From Comamonadaceae bacterium (GTDB lineage Bacteria; Pseudomonadota; Gammaproteobacteria; Burkholderiales; Burkholderiaceae_C), in contig CANFJF010000006.1 of assembly GCA_947447355.1 (NCBI GenBank), positions 1-64,000 on the forward strand: a stretch of DNA of 64,000 nt. Direction: 5' to 3'. Below, piece after piece: positions 28,410 to 37,056 of this stretch (position 1 is its first letter; each line of letters begins with the position of its first letter). The translations under genes and the position numbers were made by a program. The notes below the pieces were generated by a model. The model saw only the letters and a program-made list of their open reading frames with translations. It was not told where the DNA came from and did no database searches.

Positions 28410-30093
28410 ACATGCCGCTGTAGTTGGGCCCGCCGCCGCCTTCGGGCGTGACCCAGACGATGTTTTGCGTCGGGTCTTTGATGTCGCAGGTTTTGCAGTG
28501 CACGCAGTTTTGCGCATTGATCTGCAGCCGGTCGGTGTTGTCCGGGTTCTTCACGTACTCATAAACACCAGCAGGGCAGTAACGGCTTTCAGGCCCGGCG
28601 TAGGTTGCCAGGTTGACCCTGACCGGAACGCTGGCATCTTTCAGCGTCAGGTGTGCGGGCTGCTGCTCTTCATGGTTGGTGTTCGAGACAAACACCGAAC
28701 TCAGGCGGTCAAAGGTGATTTTGTTGTCTGGCTTGGGGTAGATGATGGGCTGGCACTCAGCAGCCGGTTTCAACATGAGGTGGTCGGGTTGCGTGCGGTG
28801 AATCGTCCACGGCGGGCTCTGGATGCCCAGACGCGGCAGCAGCCACTGCTCAATGCCGGTCATGAACGAGCCCATGTACAAACCTTTTTTGAACCACGAC
28901 TTGAAGTTGCGTGACTGGTTCAGTTCTTTGGCCAGCCAGCTTTTGGCGTAAGCCGCCGGGTAGGCACTGAGCTCGTCATGCTGCCGGCCGTTGGTCACTG
29001 CGGCGTAAGCGGCTTCAGCGGCCAGCTTGCCGGTCTTGATGGCAGCATGGCTGCCCTTGATGCGCGCGGCGTTGAGGTAACCGGCTTCGCAGCCGATCAA
29101 GGCACCGCCCGGGAACACCGTCCTAGGCAAGCTCAAAGCACCGCCGGCTGTGATGGCACGCGCACCGTAGCTGATGCGCTTGCCGCCTTCGAGGTACTGG
29201 CGAATGGCGGGGTGTGTTTTCCAGCGCTGCATTTCTTCAAATGGGTTGAGGTAGGGGTTGCTGTAGTCCAGCCCGGTGACCAGTCCGAGCGTGACCTTGT
29301 TGTCTTCCAAGTGGTACATGAAACCGCCGCCATAAGTGTCAGACTGCATCGGCCAACCGGCGGTGTGCACGACCAGACCGGCTTTGTGTTTGGCTGGGTC
29401 AATCTCCCACAGTTCTTTGATGCCGAGCGCGTAGGCTTGAGGATCTTTGCCGGCGTCCAGTTTGAAGCGGCTGATCAACTGGCGACCCAAGTGGCCGCGT
29501 GCGCCTTCGGCAAACACCGTGTACTTGCCGTGCAGTTCCATGCCGAGTTGGAAGTTCTCGCCTGACTCGCCTGTTTTGCTGACGCCCAGATTACCGGTGG
29601 CCACGCCTTTGACCGAGCCGTCTTCGTTGTAAAGCACTTCAGCGGCCGCAAAGCCGGGGAATATTTCAACGCCTAAGTTTTCAGCTTGCTGCGCCATCCA
29701 GCGCACCACATTGCCCAGACTGACGATGTAGTTGCCCTTGTTGTGCATGCAGTCGGGGACTAAAAAGCCCGGCGTTTTGGTGGAGCCTTGCTCGCTTAAA
29801 AACAGCACTTCATCTGACGTGACGGGCTGGTTCAGTGGGGCGCCCAGCGCCTTCCAGTCGGGGATTAGTTCAGTCAGCGCTTTCGGGTCCATGACTGCGC
29901 CCGAGAGAATGTGCGCGCCGGGCTCAGAGCCTTTTTCCAGCACCACGACAGAAATTTCTGTGCCTTTTTCTACCGCCAGTTGTTTCAGGCGTATCGCCGT
30001 GGCCAAGCCACCGGGACCGCCGCCGACCACCACCACGTCATACTCCATGGCTTCGCGGGGGCCGAATTGGGCCAGGATGTCTTCGTTGTTCAT
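28408..30093 (-). CDS. Electron transfer flavoprotein-ubiquinone oxidoreductase
   Basis: Membrane-associated FAD and 4Fe-4S enzyme that moves electrons from ETF to ubiquinone. The 561-residue protein has the FAD motif DVVVVGGGPGGLATAIRLKQL at the N-terminus, HILSGAVMDPKAL and the GCEAGYLNAARIKGSHAAIK segment. The C-terminal ferredoxin-like domain has CPAGVYEY and NCVHCKTCDIKDPTQNIVW, giving all four cluster cysteines. ATG 30093 starts the usual MNNEDILAQFGPREAMEYD. It completes the route acyl-CoA dehydrogenase, EtfBA, quinone seen at the left of the window. Confidence 0.96.
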   Translation of the reverse strand: MNNEDILAQFGPREAMEYDVVVVGGGPGGLATAIRLKQLAVEKGTEISVVVLEKGSEPGAHILSGAVMDPKALTELIPDWKALGAPLNQPVTSDEVLFLSEQGSTKTPGFLVPDCMHNKGNYIVSLGNVVRWMAQQAENLGVEIFPGFAAAEVLYNEDGSVKGVATGNLGVSKTGESGENFQLGMELHGKYTVFAEGARGHLGRQLISRFKLDAGKDPQAYALGIKELWEIDPAKHKAGLVVHTAGWPMQSDTYGGGFMYHLEDNKVTLGLVTGLDYSNPYLNPFEEMQRWKTHPAIRQYLEGGKRISYGARAITAGGALSLPRTVFPGGALIGCEAGYLNAARIKGSHAAIKTGKLAAEAAYAAVTNGRQHDELSAYPAAYAKSWLAKELNQSRNFKSWFKKGLYMGSFMTGIEQWLLPRLGIQSPPWTIHRTQPDHLMLKPAAECQPIIYPKPDNKITFDRLSSVFVSNTNHEEQQPAHLTLKDASVPVRVNLATYAGPESRYCPAGVYEYVKNPDNTDRLQINAQNCVHCKTCDIKDPTQNIVWVTPEGGGGPNYSGM

Positions 30094-30255
30094 GTTGTGG
30101 GAGCTCCGTGATAATTGAGTGGTAGCGGTGTCGGTATCTTTTAGGCTGCTGGGGTGAGGGCTCACCTGCGGCTGATTGTTAATTTTTTGAATTTTATTAT
30201 GCCGCCTCGAACGTGCTGATCATTTCGGCATCTGTCTATTCATCAAGGCACACAC

Positions 30256-30684
30256 ATGAAGATTGAGATTCCCGAGATTAAAAAGCGGGTGTATGAGATG
30301 CGCATCCCGATTCGCTGGGGCGATATGGACGCGATGGGGCACCTTAATAACACCACTTACTTCCGTTACATGGAGACCGCTCGCATTGACTGGATGCTTA
30401 GCATTGGCAGCATGCCCGATCCAAAAGGTGAAGGAGTGGTCATCGTCAATGCTTTTTGCAGTTTCTTCAAGCAGCTGGAATACCCGGGCGATGTGTTGGT
30501 AAAAATGTACGTCAGTGACCCTGCTCGCACCACCTTTGAAACGTGGGCCACGATGGAGCGGGTAGACCAGCCCGGCGTGATTTATGCCGCCGGTGGCGCT
30601 ACCACCATCTGGGTTGACTTCCCGGCGAAAAAGGCCAAAACATTGCCAGATCAGATTCGAAAATTGATCTCAGGCAGTGACTGA
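30256..30684 (+). CDS. Hotdog-fold acyl-CoA thioesterase (4-hydroxybenzoyl-CoA thioesterase/YbgC type)
   Basis: A 142-residue single-domain thioesterase that hydrolyses acyl-CoA. The family motif is intact in RWGDMDAMGHLNNTTYFRYME, with the catalytic Asp and the Gly-His-x-Asn-Asn turn on the central hotdog helix. Divergent from the ETF-QO gene. Its end overlaps the convergent glutaredoxin-like gene by 15 bases. The substrate is unknown; the acyl-CoA-rich surroundings suggest a housekeeping role in recovering CoA. Confidence 0.87.
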   Translation: MKIEIPEIKKRVYEMRIPIRWGDMDAMGHLNNTTYFRYMETARIDWMLSIGSMPDPKGEGVVIVNAFCSFFKQLEYPGDVLVKMYVSDPARTTFETWATMERVDQPGVIYAAGGATTIWVDFPAKKAKTLPDQIRKLISGSD

Positions 30685-31074
30685 ATTGTCTGAAAAACGG
30701 CCACGCAGGTAGGTGAGAATTTTGTCGGAATCGTAGAGCCATTGGCTGCTACCCGTTGCGTCTGTGATTCTCAGGCAGGGTACTTTGGCGAGTCCACCGC
30801 CTTGCCTTAATGCTTCTCGGTCGAGGCCTTCAGGTTGCGCATTTATGCGTTGAATAGGCAAAGACAATCGCCGCATTTCATGGCGTACTTTCATGCAAAA
30901 AGGGCAGGTCTTGTAGTGGTACAGCGCCAAGCTCTCGCACTGCTTGTCGACAATGGCTTGCGCGGGTTGCAAGCGGATCAGACCCGTGGGCCGGGTGAGG
31001 CGTTCTTTGACCAACATCACAGGACCGAGGATGATGCGCAGGGTTTTAAAAAAGGTGCGGATTAAAAATTTCAT
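30670..31074 (-). CDS. Glutaredoxin/GST N-terminal-domain thioredoxin-fold protein
   Basis: A 134-residue protein with a basic hydrophobic N-terminus (MKFLIRTFFKTLRIILGPVML) that may be a membrane anchor. A single thioredoxin-fold domain (about 45-130) follows, with the redox motif CPFC in LYHYKTCPFCMKVRHEM, a KVPCLRI strand with cis-Pro and a final DSDKILTYL helix. The pattern fits glutaredoxin-like or membrane-associated GST N-terminal proteins that reduce disulfides with glutathione. ATG 31074 is preferred over an upstream TTG. It probably shares a transcript with the AhpD-like gene 39 bases upstream. Confidence 0.78.
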   Translation of the reverse strand: MKFLIRTFFKTLRIILGPVMLVKERLTRPTGLIRLQPAQAIVDKQCESLALYHYKTCPFCMKVRHEMRRLSLPIQRINAQPEGLDREALRQGGGLAKVPCLRITDATGSSQWLYDSDKILTYLRGRFSDNSVTA

Positions 31075-31113
31075 GCGCGATGTTAATCGCAAGGGCCCAA
31101 CATTCAGGCGGCT

Positions 31114-31701
31114 TCATTTGATTTTTGGAGCCCGACCCATCACATAAAACTCCGGATTCGGTTGCATGTTGCCAAAACTTGCCATCCGGTTGGAGAGTCC
31201 AAAAAATGCCGTGATGGCGGCAATGTCCCACGCATCTTCGTCCGTGAATCCGTGCGCGTGCAGCGCCTCGAAGTCTGCATCCGTTATTTCATGCGAGCGC
31301 TCGCAGACTGTCATCGCAAAGTCGAGCATGGCTTTTTGGCGTGGGCTGATGTCGGCCTTCCGGTAGTTCACTGAGACCTGATCAGCCACCAGTGGTTTCT
31401 TTTCATAAATCCGCAAGATGGCGCCGTGCGCCACCACGCAATACAGGCAGTTGTTGGCCGCGCTGGTGGTGGTCACGATCATCTCGCGGTCGCCCTTGGT
31501 GAGTGAGCCGTTTGGGTTGCCACCTTCTTCTTTGATCATCAGGGCGTCGTGGTACGCAAAGAAGGCGCGCCATTCGGCCGGGCGACGCGCTAACGCTAAA
31601 AAAACGTTGGGCACAAAGCCGGCTTTTTCCTGCACGGCCAATATTTTGAGCCGGATGTCTTCAGGCAAATCGTTCAATTCAGGTGCAGGAAAGCGGGTCA
31701 T
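31114..31701 (-). CDS. Peroxidase-related AhpD-like (carboxymuconolactone decarboxylase fold) protein
   Basis: A 195-residue all-helical protein of the AhpD-like superfamily. The active-site motif is CLYCVVAHG (CxxC with a following His), preceded by the proton-relay Glu in DREMIVTTTSAANN. Proteins of this type reduce peroxides through the vicinal cysteines. Start ATG 31701 follows GGAG. Next to a glutaredoxin-like gene it suggests a small thiol-redox pair. The physiological reductant and substrate are not visible. Confidence 0.85.
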   Translation of the reverse strand: MTRFPAPELNDLPEDIRLKILAVQEKAGFVPNVFLALARRPAEWRAFFAYHDALMIKEEGGNPNGSLTKGDREMIVTTTSAANNCLYCVVAHGAILRIYEKKPLVADQVSVNYRKADISPRQKAMLDFAMTVCERSHEITDADFEALHAHGFTDEDAWDIAAITAFFGLSNRMASFGNMQPNPEFYVMGRAPKIK

Positions 31702-31742
31702 GAAAATCTCCGGTGTTGTGGTGTCATAGCGGTCGACAAGTT

Positions 31743-32201
31743 TCAGTCTTTGGGGCTGTGACGAATCGCCCAGACTGTCTGTTGGTGGTGGTGCAAGGCC
31801 GCCACTTCTGCGCGCAGAGCGCGGATTTCTTTCATCAGTTCGCGTTCGATGTCACGCTCTTCGTTGCCTACAAAAACGGCCGCGACGGAGGCCGTGACCA
31901 GCGACAGCACCGCCAGACCCAGCAGCACCACCAGTACGGCAAAAGCGCGGGATGCGTGGGTGCTTGGGACAATATCTCCGTAGCCCACGGTGGCCGCTGT
32001 TGTGAAGGCCAGCCAAAGCCCGTCGCTGAGCGTCAGGACTCTAGGCTCAAGGTACCAAAAGCCGACGCCACCCAGCAGCAAGATCGTCAACGACAGGCAT
32101 AGCGGGTAGACCAAACCGCGGCGGGTCAAGAAACGTAATCGCAATGGGGTATTTCGCATGGCAGGACTATAAACGGCTCGAAGGGTTTGCAAGGGACTCA
32201 T
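31743..32201 (-). CDS. Two-transmembrane potassium channel (ion-channel domain)
   Basis: A 152-residue membrane protein with TM1 (about 31-50), a pore loop containing the K+ selectivity filter TVGYGD in WLAFTTAATVGYGDIVP, TM2 (about 82-105) and a C-terminal coiled helix (NEERDIERELMKEIRALRAEVAALHHHQ). This is the minimal KcsA-like layout without an RCK domain. ATG 32201 overlaps the stop of the PAS-LuxR gene as ATGA, arguing for this start; an ATG at 32159 is the alternative. Co-translation with a regulator suggests a stress or signal function. Confidence 0.87.
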   Translation of the reverse strand: MSPLQTLRAVYSPAMRNTPLRLRFLTRRGLVYPLCLSLTILLLGGVGFWYLEPRVLTLSDGLWLAFTTAATVGYGDIVPSTHASRAFAVLVVLLGLAVLSLVTASVAAVFVGNEERDIERELMKEIRALRAEVAALHHHQQTVWAIRHSPKD

Positions 32202-32752
32202 CCGGCCAGCAATCTATGCACCAGATCGGCCGTGGTCGAGGCCTTGTATTTGCGCATCAGGCGCGCCCGATAGACCTCCACCGTGCGGTGGCTGATGCCG
32301 AGAGCTCGACCAATTTCTTTCGACGTCAGACCGCCCATCAAGTGCGCGGCCACTTCACGTTCGCGGGCGGTTAGTTCAGCGGTGACGGGACGTCGTGAGC
32401 TCAGGTCTTCAAAGCTCCAGATGCCGGCCTCATGGGGGATGTCGCGGTTCAGGGTTCTGCCCGTCACGTGGCACCAAAAAGTTTCGCCCTGAAATCGGCC
32501 GCCCATGCGCTTCATGATGCGGTCATCTGAATACACGCCGCTGGCATTCAGGATCGGAATCAGGCGGGCGCCAATCCGTTCATACTCGGCATCGCTGGGA
32601 TAAAGCACCTTGAAGGACTGGCCCACCAATTGCTCACGGGCAGCACCAAACATCTCGCACACGTGCTGATTGCAGTCGACGATGGTGCGGTTGCGCGACA
32701 GTACTAAGCCCACCGGCGCCAAGTCAAAAGCCAATTTGTAACTTACTTCCAT
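32198..32752 (-). CDS. PAS-domain LuxR-family transcriptional regulator
   Basis: A 184-residue one-component regulator. The N-terminal PAS domain (about 5-115; LAFDLAPVGLVLSRNRTIVDCNQHVCEMFG) is joined to a C-terminal LuxR HTH (about 120-180; LTAREREVAAHLMGGLTSKEIGRALGISHRTVEVYRARLMRKY). There is no receiver domain, so the PAS domain itself probably senses a ligand or redox cue. The gene is divergent from scoAB over 102 bases that contain a perfect inverted repeat (32773-32794), the likely binding site for itself and scoAB. It is ATGA-coupled to the K+ channel gene. Confidence 0.88.
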   Translation of the reverse strand: MEVSYKLAFDLAPVGLVLSRNRTIVDCNQHVCEMFGAAREQLVGQSFKVLYPSDAEYERIGARLIPILNASGVYSDDRIMKRMGGRFQGETFWCHVTGRTLNRDIPHEAGIWSFEDLSSRRPVTAELTAREREVAAHLMGGLTSKEIGRALGISHRTVEVYRARLMRKYKASTTADLVHRLLAG

Positions 32753-32772
32753 GGGGCAAACCTTTAGGGGAA

Positions 32773-32794
32773 ACTACGTAATGCTTTACGTAGT
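32773..32794. promoter_or_regulatory. Inverted repeat between PAS-luxR and scoAB
   Basis: Perfect 9-bp arms ACTACGTAA (32773-32781) and TTACGTAGT (32786-32794) around TGCT, centred 31 bases upstream of the PAS-luxR start and about 70 bases upstream of scoA. TACGTA half-sites in dyads are common for NarL/LuxR-type HTH proteins, so this is a probable operator for the divergent genes. Confidence 0.65.
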
Positions 32795-32854
32795 ATCGTA
32801 GTGGCTCTGCTGTTGGGCTGTCTCGAGGCCTTGCGGATTTAACTGGAGACTTTT

Positions 32855-33574
32855 GTGAACAAAATATTCCCCTCTGCCGAAGCCGCTCTTGAGGGCGTTG
32901 TCAAAGACGGTCAACTCTTGGCGGTTGGTGGTTTTGGCCTGTGCGGCATCCCTGAGGCGCTGATCGAAGCGCTCAAACAAAGTCAGGTCAAAAACCTCAC
33001 CGTGATTTCCAACAACGCGGGCGTCGACGGATTTGGTCTAGGCAAGCTGTTAGAAACGCGGCAGATCAAAAAAATGATTTCCAGCTACGTTGGCGAGAAC
33101 AAAGAGTTCGAGCGTCAGTACCTCGCTGGCGAGCTGGAACTGGAATTTACGCCGCAAGGCACCTTGGCTGAAAAGCTGCGCGCTGGTGGTGCCGGTATCC
33201 CGGCATTTTTCACCAAGACGGGCGTGGGTACCTTGGTCGCTGAGGGCAAAGAGTTGCGCGAGTTCGATGGCGAAAACTACGTCATGGAGCGTTCGTTGGT
33301 TCCCGAAGTGTCGCTGGTCAAAGCCCACACGGCAGACAAGTCCGGTAACCTGCGTTTTCGCCTGACCGCCCGTAACTTCAACCCGGCTGTGGCCATGGCG
33401 GGCAAGATGTGTATCGTCGAAGTCGAGGAGATTGTGGAAGTGGGTGAATTGGCCCCCGACGACATTCATCTGGCAGGCATTTACGTGCACCGTATCGTGC
33501 TCAATGCCAACCCGGAAAAGCGCATTGAAAAACGCACGGTGACCGTGCCGACCAGCAACCCAACAGGAGCCTGA
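32855..33574 (+). CDS. scoA: 3-oxoacid CoA-transferase subunit A
   Basis: The alpha subunit of succinyl-CoA:3-oxoacid CoA-transferase, which activates acetoacetate or 3-oxoadipate-type acids with succinyl-CoA. The 239-residue protein has the family I signature [16 protein letters not shown] (about 25-40) and the [24 protein letters not shown] segment. It starts with GTG, 7 bases after TGGAG. One base separates it from scoB. ScoA/PcaI-type paralogues cannot be told apart by eye. Because phthalate degradation nearby yields protocatechuate, a 3-oxoadipate role is possible. Confidence 0.93.
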   Translation: MNKIFPSAEAALEGVVKDGQLLAVGGFGLCGIPEALIEALKQSQVKNLTVISNNAGVDGFGLGKLLETRQIKKMISSYVGENKEFERQYLAGELELEFTPQGTLAEKLRAGGAGIPAFFTKTGVGTLVAEGKELREFDGENYVMERSLVPEVSLVKAHTADKSGNLRFRLTARNFNPAVAMAGKMCIVEVEEIVEVGELAPDDIHLAGIYVHRIVLNANPEKRIEKRTVTVPTSNPTGA

Positions 33575-33575
33575 C

Positions 33576-34214
33576 ATGGCGTGGACCCAAGACCAAATGG
33601 CAGCCCGCGCTGCCCAAGAACTCGAAGACGGCTTTTACGTCAACCTCGGCATCGGCATCCCGACCCTGGTGGCCAACTTTGTGCCCACGGACATAGAGGT
33701 CTGGCTGCAGTCTGAAAACGGCATGCTCGGCATTGGCGCTTTTCCGACTGACGACAATGTTGACGCTGACCTGATCAACGCCGGCAAGCAAACCGTCACC
33801 ACCATCGCGGGTTCATCGATTTTCGGCAGCCATGACAGCTTTGCCATGATCCGTGGTGGCAAGATCAACTTGTCGATTCTGGGCGCGATGCAGGTCAGCG
33901 AGCAGGGCGACCTGGCGAACTGGATGATCCCCGGCAAGATGGTCAAGGGCATGGGCGGGGCGATGGATTTGGTGGCCGGCGTCAAGCGCGTGATCGTGCT
34001 GATGGAACACGTTGCCAAAAAGAAAGACGGCACCGAAGACATGAAAATTCTGACCCAATGCACCTTGCCTTTGACAGGCCTCGGTGTGGTCGACCGCATC
34101 ATCACCGATCTGGCTGTCATGGACGTGACACCGCAAGGCTTGAAAGTCATTGAAATGGCCCCTGGCGTGACGCTGGAGTTGCTGCAGTCGAAGACGGGTG
34201 TGACGCTGATCTGA
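33576..34214 (+). CDS. scoB: 3-oxoacid CoA-transferase subunit B
   Basis: The catalytic beta subunit, 212 residues. The active-site glutamate that forms the glutamyl-CoA intermediate lies in [11 protein letters not shown] (about 45-55), preceded by [31 protein letters not shown] and [17 protein letters not shown] are further signatures. It is co-transcribed with scoA and closed by a strong terminator at 34243-34279. Confidence 0.95.
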   Translation: MAWTQDQMAARAAQELEDGFYVNLGIGIPTLVANFVPTDIEVWLQSENGMLGIGAFPTDDNVDADLINAGKQTVTTIAGSSIFGSHDSFAMIRGGKINLSILGAMQVSEQGDLANWMIPGKMVKGMGGAMDLVAGVKRVIVLMEHVAKKKDGTEDMKILTQCTLPLTGLGVVDRIITDLAVMDVTPQGLKVIEMAPGVTLELLQSKTGVTLI

Positions 34215-34242
34215 TGCGGTTAACAGCACAGACTTAGCGCTT

Positions 34243-34279
34243 AAAAAAACCGCAGGCGATTTAGTCTGCGGTTTTTTTT
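34243..34279. terminator. Bidirectional Rho-independent terminator between scoB and marR
   Basis: CCGCAG (34250-34255) and CTGCGG (34266-34271) form a stem with a 10-base loop, flanked by seven A on the left and eight T on the right, so it works for both convergent genes. The right half overlaps the last codons of the MarR gene, whose TAA stop (34263-34261) lies in the loop. Confidence 0.88.
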
Positions 34280-34797
34280 CGCCTCGTGGCGCTGATGGGC
34301 TTGGCTGTTTTTGGCACAGGCTGTAGGAGCTCGTCATGCGCCAAGTTTTCAATCATCGCGAACAGCACTTTACGCGTGGTCTGGATGTCTTGGTGGGATA
34401 CGCCTTCGGTGCTGACGCGATTGGTTTCTTCCGCCAAGGGCACCAGTTTTATCTTCAGTGCGCGGCCTTTGCTTGTGAGGTAAACGTAGACATTCTTTTT
34501 ATTGGTTGGCAACTGCCGTCGCTCGATATAGCCCTGATCTTCCATCGCCTTCATGGCGCTGAAGGTGGTCGGCTCCATCACACCGGCGCGCTCGCTGAGT
34601 TCTTTTTGTGTCAGGCCGTCAGCCTCCCACAAAATGCGCAGAAAACTCCAGTGGCCAAAGGGCACGCCATGAGCTGCTAACCTTATTTGCAGTGCCCGGC
34701 GAAAGGCTCGCTCGGTGTCGCGGATCAAGTGTGCCAGCCGGTCGTTGGGAACCGCCTCTCGCCAGTGGTGGAGGATGTTGTAAGTGGCGCTGTTCAT
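34261..34797 (-). CDS. MarR-family transcriptional regulator of the phthalate cluster
   Basis: A 178-residue winged-helix repressor. A dimerisation helix is followed by the HTH (about 55-115) with LTQKELSERAGVMEPTTFSAMKAMEDQGYIERRQLPTNKKNVYVYLTSKGR, and a Lys/Arg-rich C-terminus. ATG 34797 overlaps the stop of the dihydrodiol dehydrogenase gene as ATGA, so the regulator is translated from the same operon as the enzymes (reductase, dehydrogenase, MarR). MarR proteins often bind aromatic acids. Phthalate or a catabolite is the expected effector by context. An ATG-less extension upstream is not needed. Confidence 0.87.
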   Translation of the reverse strand: MNSATYNILHHWREAVPNDRLAHLIRDTERAFRRALQIRLAAHGVPFGHWSFLRILWEADGLTQKELSERAGVMEPTTFSAMKAMEDQGYIERRQLPTNKKNVYVYLTSKGRALKIKLVPLAEETNRVSTEGVSHQDIQTTRKVLFAMIENLAHDELLQPVPKTAKPISATRRKKTAD

Positions 34798-36002
34798 GGC
34801 GTTGATCCGTAGGCCACTTGCAGGCCCGGTTGGCACTCTTGGCCTGTGCGTGCCGATTCAAGTATCGCCAAACAAACTGCCGTGGTGGCACGCGCCCATT
34901 CGCCGCTGTGGACTGCAGGCTGCTCATCGCGCACTGAGGCGAACAGTTCATCGATCACTTCGATTCGCGGAATTTTGGGCGCGAGCAAGGTCTCTGATAT
35001 TTTGTGTTGGTCAGCGTAGATCGCGATCCCTGTCGGACCTGGCCGGAGGTCGGCTTTTTCGCAGCTGACGATAACTTGGCCAAAATGCTGGTGCGCGAGC
35101 TTTTGGGGCAGGGCGGTGTTGGAGATGTACAGGCTTCCGCCGTAATTACGGGCTGCTTTCAAGGCGGTTTCGTCAGCAGCGTCTGTCACGTTGTCTAAGC
35201 GTTTTCTGGCCGCGCCGTGATCTTGGGCCTGCTTGCCCTGACCCAATTCTGAGATGTTGTCCATCAACTCATCCGAGTCGTAATGCCCATAGCCGCTGTA
35301 AGTGCTGGACGCAAAAGCGCCGCCTTCAAAACCCAGCAGTGCGCTGTAGGCGCCTTCTGTTGGGCGCGATGCATCCCATGCGCCAGTGTGGGCACGCACG
35401 CTGCGCACCAAGCCACCACCGAGCAAGCGAACGATGTCGATTTGATGCGTGGCCTGACTGTGGATGACCCCACCACCCGCCTGCGTGTCGAGTTCTTCAG
35501 GGCGTCGTGGGCGGTACAAAAAATCGGTGTAATTCAGCGCCGTGATCATTTTCACTGCACCATAGACACCGCTGTCGATGATCTCGCGGCAGCGTTTGAT
35601 GGGTGCGTTAAAGCTGTGGCTGTGACCAACGATCAGGTGAACGCCCGCGCGCAGCGTGGCGTCCACCATGCGGGTGCATTCCTCTAACGTCAGCGCCATG
35701 GGTTTTTCAACCAGCACGTGCTTGCCATACGCTGCGGCTAGGCAGACATGCTCGGCATGGAACTGGTGGGGAGAGGCGATGTAGACCGCTTCGACGTCGG
35801 GGTTGGCGCACAAAGCCTCGATAGATTCGTAAACCGGGGCACCGAAGTCAGTCTCAAATTGTGCACGGGCTGCTGCGATCGGATCTGTTGCGCCGACCAA
35901 TTGGATACGGCTGTCATGCACAAACGTGGGCAGCATCAGGGTGAAAGCCCGACCGAGTCCGACGATGCCTAGCTTCAGTGGTTTGGAGGGCTGCGTGCTC
36001 AT
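34794..36002 (-). CDS. Gfo/Idh/MocA-family dehydrogenase, probable phthalate 4,5-cis-dihydrodiol dehydrogenase
   Basis: Would oxidise cis-4,5-dihydroxy-4,5-dihydrophthalate to 4,5-dihydroxyphthalate with NAD+. The 402-residue protein has the N-terminal Rossmann motif KLGIVGLGRAFTLMLP, the ASPHQFHAEH strand, the family motif VEKPMALTLEECTRMV (EKP lysine) and GGGVIHSQATHQIDIVR with His in the active site. Pht4-type phthalate dihydrodiol dehydrogenases belong to this family. The gene lies ATGA-coupled between the oxygenase reductase and the MarR regulator and near the oxygenase and decarboxylase genes. This gives the specific assignment. Confidence 0.83.
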   Translation of the reverse strand: MSTQPSKPLKLGIVGLGRAFTLMLPTFVHDSRIQLVGATDPIAAARAQFETDFGAPVYESIEALCANPDVEAVYIASPHQFHAEHVCLAAAYGKHVLVEKPMALTLEECTRMVDATLRAGVHLIVGHSHSFNAPIKRCREIIDSGVYGAVKMITALNYTDFLYRPRRPEELDTQAGGGVIHSQATHQIDIVRLLGGGLVRSVRAHTGAWDASRPTEGAYSALLGFEGGAFASSTYSGYGHYDSDELMDNISELGQGKQAQDHGAARKRLDNVTDAADETALKAARNYGGSLYISNTALPQKLAHQHFGQVIVSCEKADLRPGPTGIAIYADQHKISETLLAPKIPRIEVIDELFASVRDEQPAVHSGEWARATTAVCLAILESARTGQECQPGLQVAYGSTP

Positions 36003-36988
36003 AAGTCCAAGACCAGTTCAGCCCCCTTGGCGCGTGACACGCAGACCATGATGTGGCTGGATTTTTCGCTGTCACTTAGCACCATGTCGCGGTGCTCGGG
36101 TTCCCCCGCGAGCAAGCCTGTTCGGCACGATCCGCAGGTTCCGCTTTCGCACGAGCTCGGCACAGAATGGCCCGCTGCCCGTAAGGTCTGCAAAATAGAT
36201 TGCTCGGCGCTCACCGCCAGCGTGGCACCACTTTTTTGCAAGCGCACGGTGAAGGCGTTATTGGCCGCATGCGTGCTGGCATCGACACCGAAGCTTTCAA
36301 AGTGGACAGACCCTGAAGGCCAGTGCCCCGACATGTCGGCGACCGCCTCCATCAAACCTCGCGGGCCGCAGCAGTAGACATGCGCATTGGACGGCGTCTC
36401 AAAAATCGGCCAGAGATCAATCGCTTGGTTGATGTCGCCATGGTCATGGTGGATCTGAACATGACCGGCGAAATCAGGGCTGTTGAGCGCTTCTAAAAAT
36501 GCAGTGCTGTCGGCGTCGCGTGTGCAGTAGATCAATTCAAACGCTGTATGGCCCTGGCTTTTCAGGTGACGCATCATCGACAAAATAGGGGTGATGCCAA
36601 TCCCACCGGCCACAAACAAAAAGCGGGTGGCACGCGGGTGCAGTTCGAAGTTGTTGCGGGGTGCGCTCACGGCCAGCAAGTCGCCTTGGTGCACGTCGTC
36701 GGCCATGCTCATCGAGCCGCCGCGGCCGGCGCTGTCGCGTTTCACGGCGAACTGATAAAACCCGGTATCTGCCGGATTGCTGCACAAAGAATAGTTGCGT
36801 CGTGCGCCATTCGGGACTTGCACGGTCAAGTGAGCGCCAGGTGTGAAGGCGGGCAAGTTTTGTCCGTCTGGACGGCGCAACTGGAACAAATAAATACCGC
36901 CAGCCAGCACTTCTTTTTGCGCAACCTGCAGATGGACAAATGTTTCTTGTTCGGCTCCTGAGGCCGCCACAGGGTTAACGAGCATCAT
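35999..36988 (-). CDS. Oxygenase reductase, PDR/VanB type (probable phthalate dioxygenase reductase)
   Basis: Transfers electrons from NADH to the Rieske oxygenase. The 329-residue chain has three modules: an FMN-binding beta barrel with RNYSLCSNP, an NADH domain with FLFVAGGIGITPILSMMRHLKSQG and YCCGPRGLMEAV, and a C-terminal plant-type 2Fe-2S ferredoxin with SSCESGTCGSCRTG and a distant final Cys in MVCVSRA. This FMN-NAD-ferredoxin order is that of phthalate dioxygenase reductase. ATG 36988 or 36985 follow AAGGA; the longer frame upstream has no similarity. It is divergent from the oxygenase gene at 37132. Confidence 0.9.
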   Translation of the reverse strand: MMLVNPVAASGAEQETFVHLQVAQKEVLAGGIYLFQLRRPDGQNLPAFTPGAHLTVQVPNGARRNYSLCSNPADTGFYQFAVKRDSAGRGGSMSMADDVHQGDLLAVSAPRNNFELHPRATRFLFVAGGIGITPILSMMRHLKSQGHTAFELIYCTRDADSTAFLEALNSPDFAGHVQIHHDHGDINQAIDLWPIFETPSNAHVYCCGPRGLMEAVADMSGHWPSGSVHFESFGVDASTHAANNAFTVRLQKSGATLAVSAEQSILQTLRAAGHSVPSSCESGTCGSCRTGLLAGEPEHRDMVLSDSEKSSHIMVCVSRAKGAELVLDL

Positions 36989-37026
36989 GATCTTCCTTGA
37001 ATAGTCTTGACAATTTTGGCGGCTAC

Positions 37027-37056
37027 GAATAATCTTAGCCACCTAAGAATAATCTT
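37027..37056. promoter_or_regulatory. Direct repeats in the divergent phthalate promoter region
   Basis: GAATAATCTT occurs twice, at 37027-37036 and 37047-37056, a 20-bp period (about two helical turns) in the 143-bp region between the reductase and oxygenase starts. Such spacing places both copies on one face of DNA and suits a dimeric regulator, perhaps the MarR protein. No symmetric operator is obvious. Confidence 0.4.
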
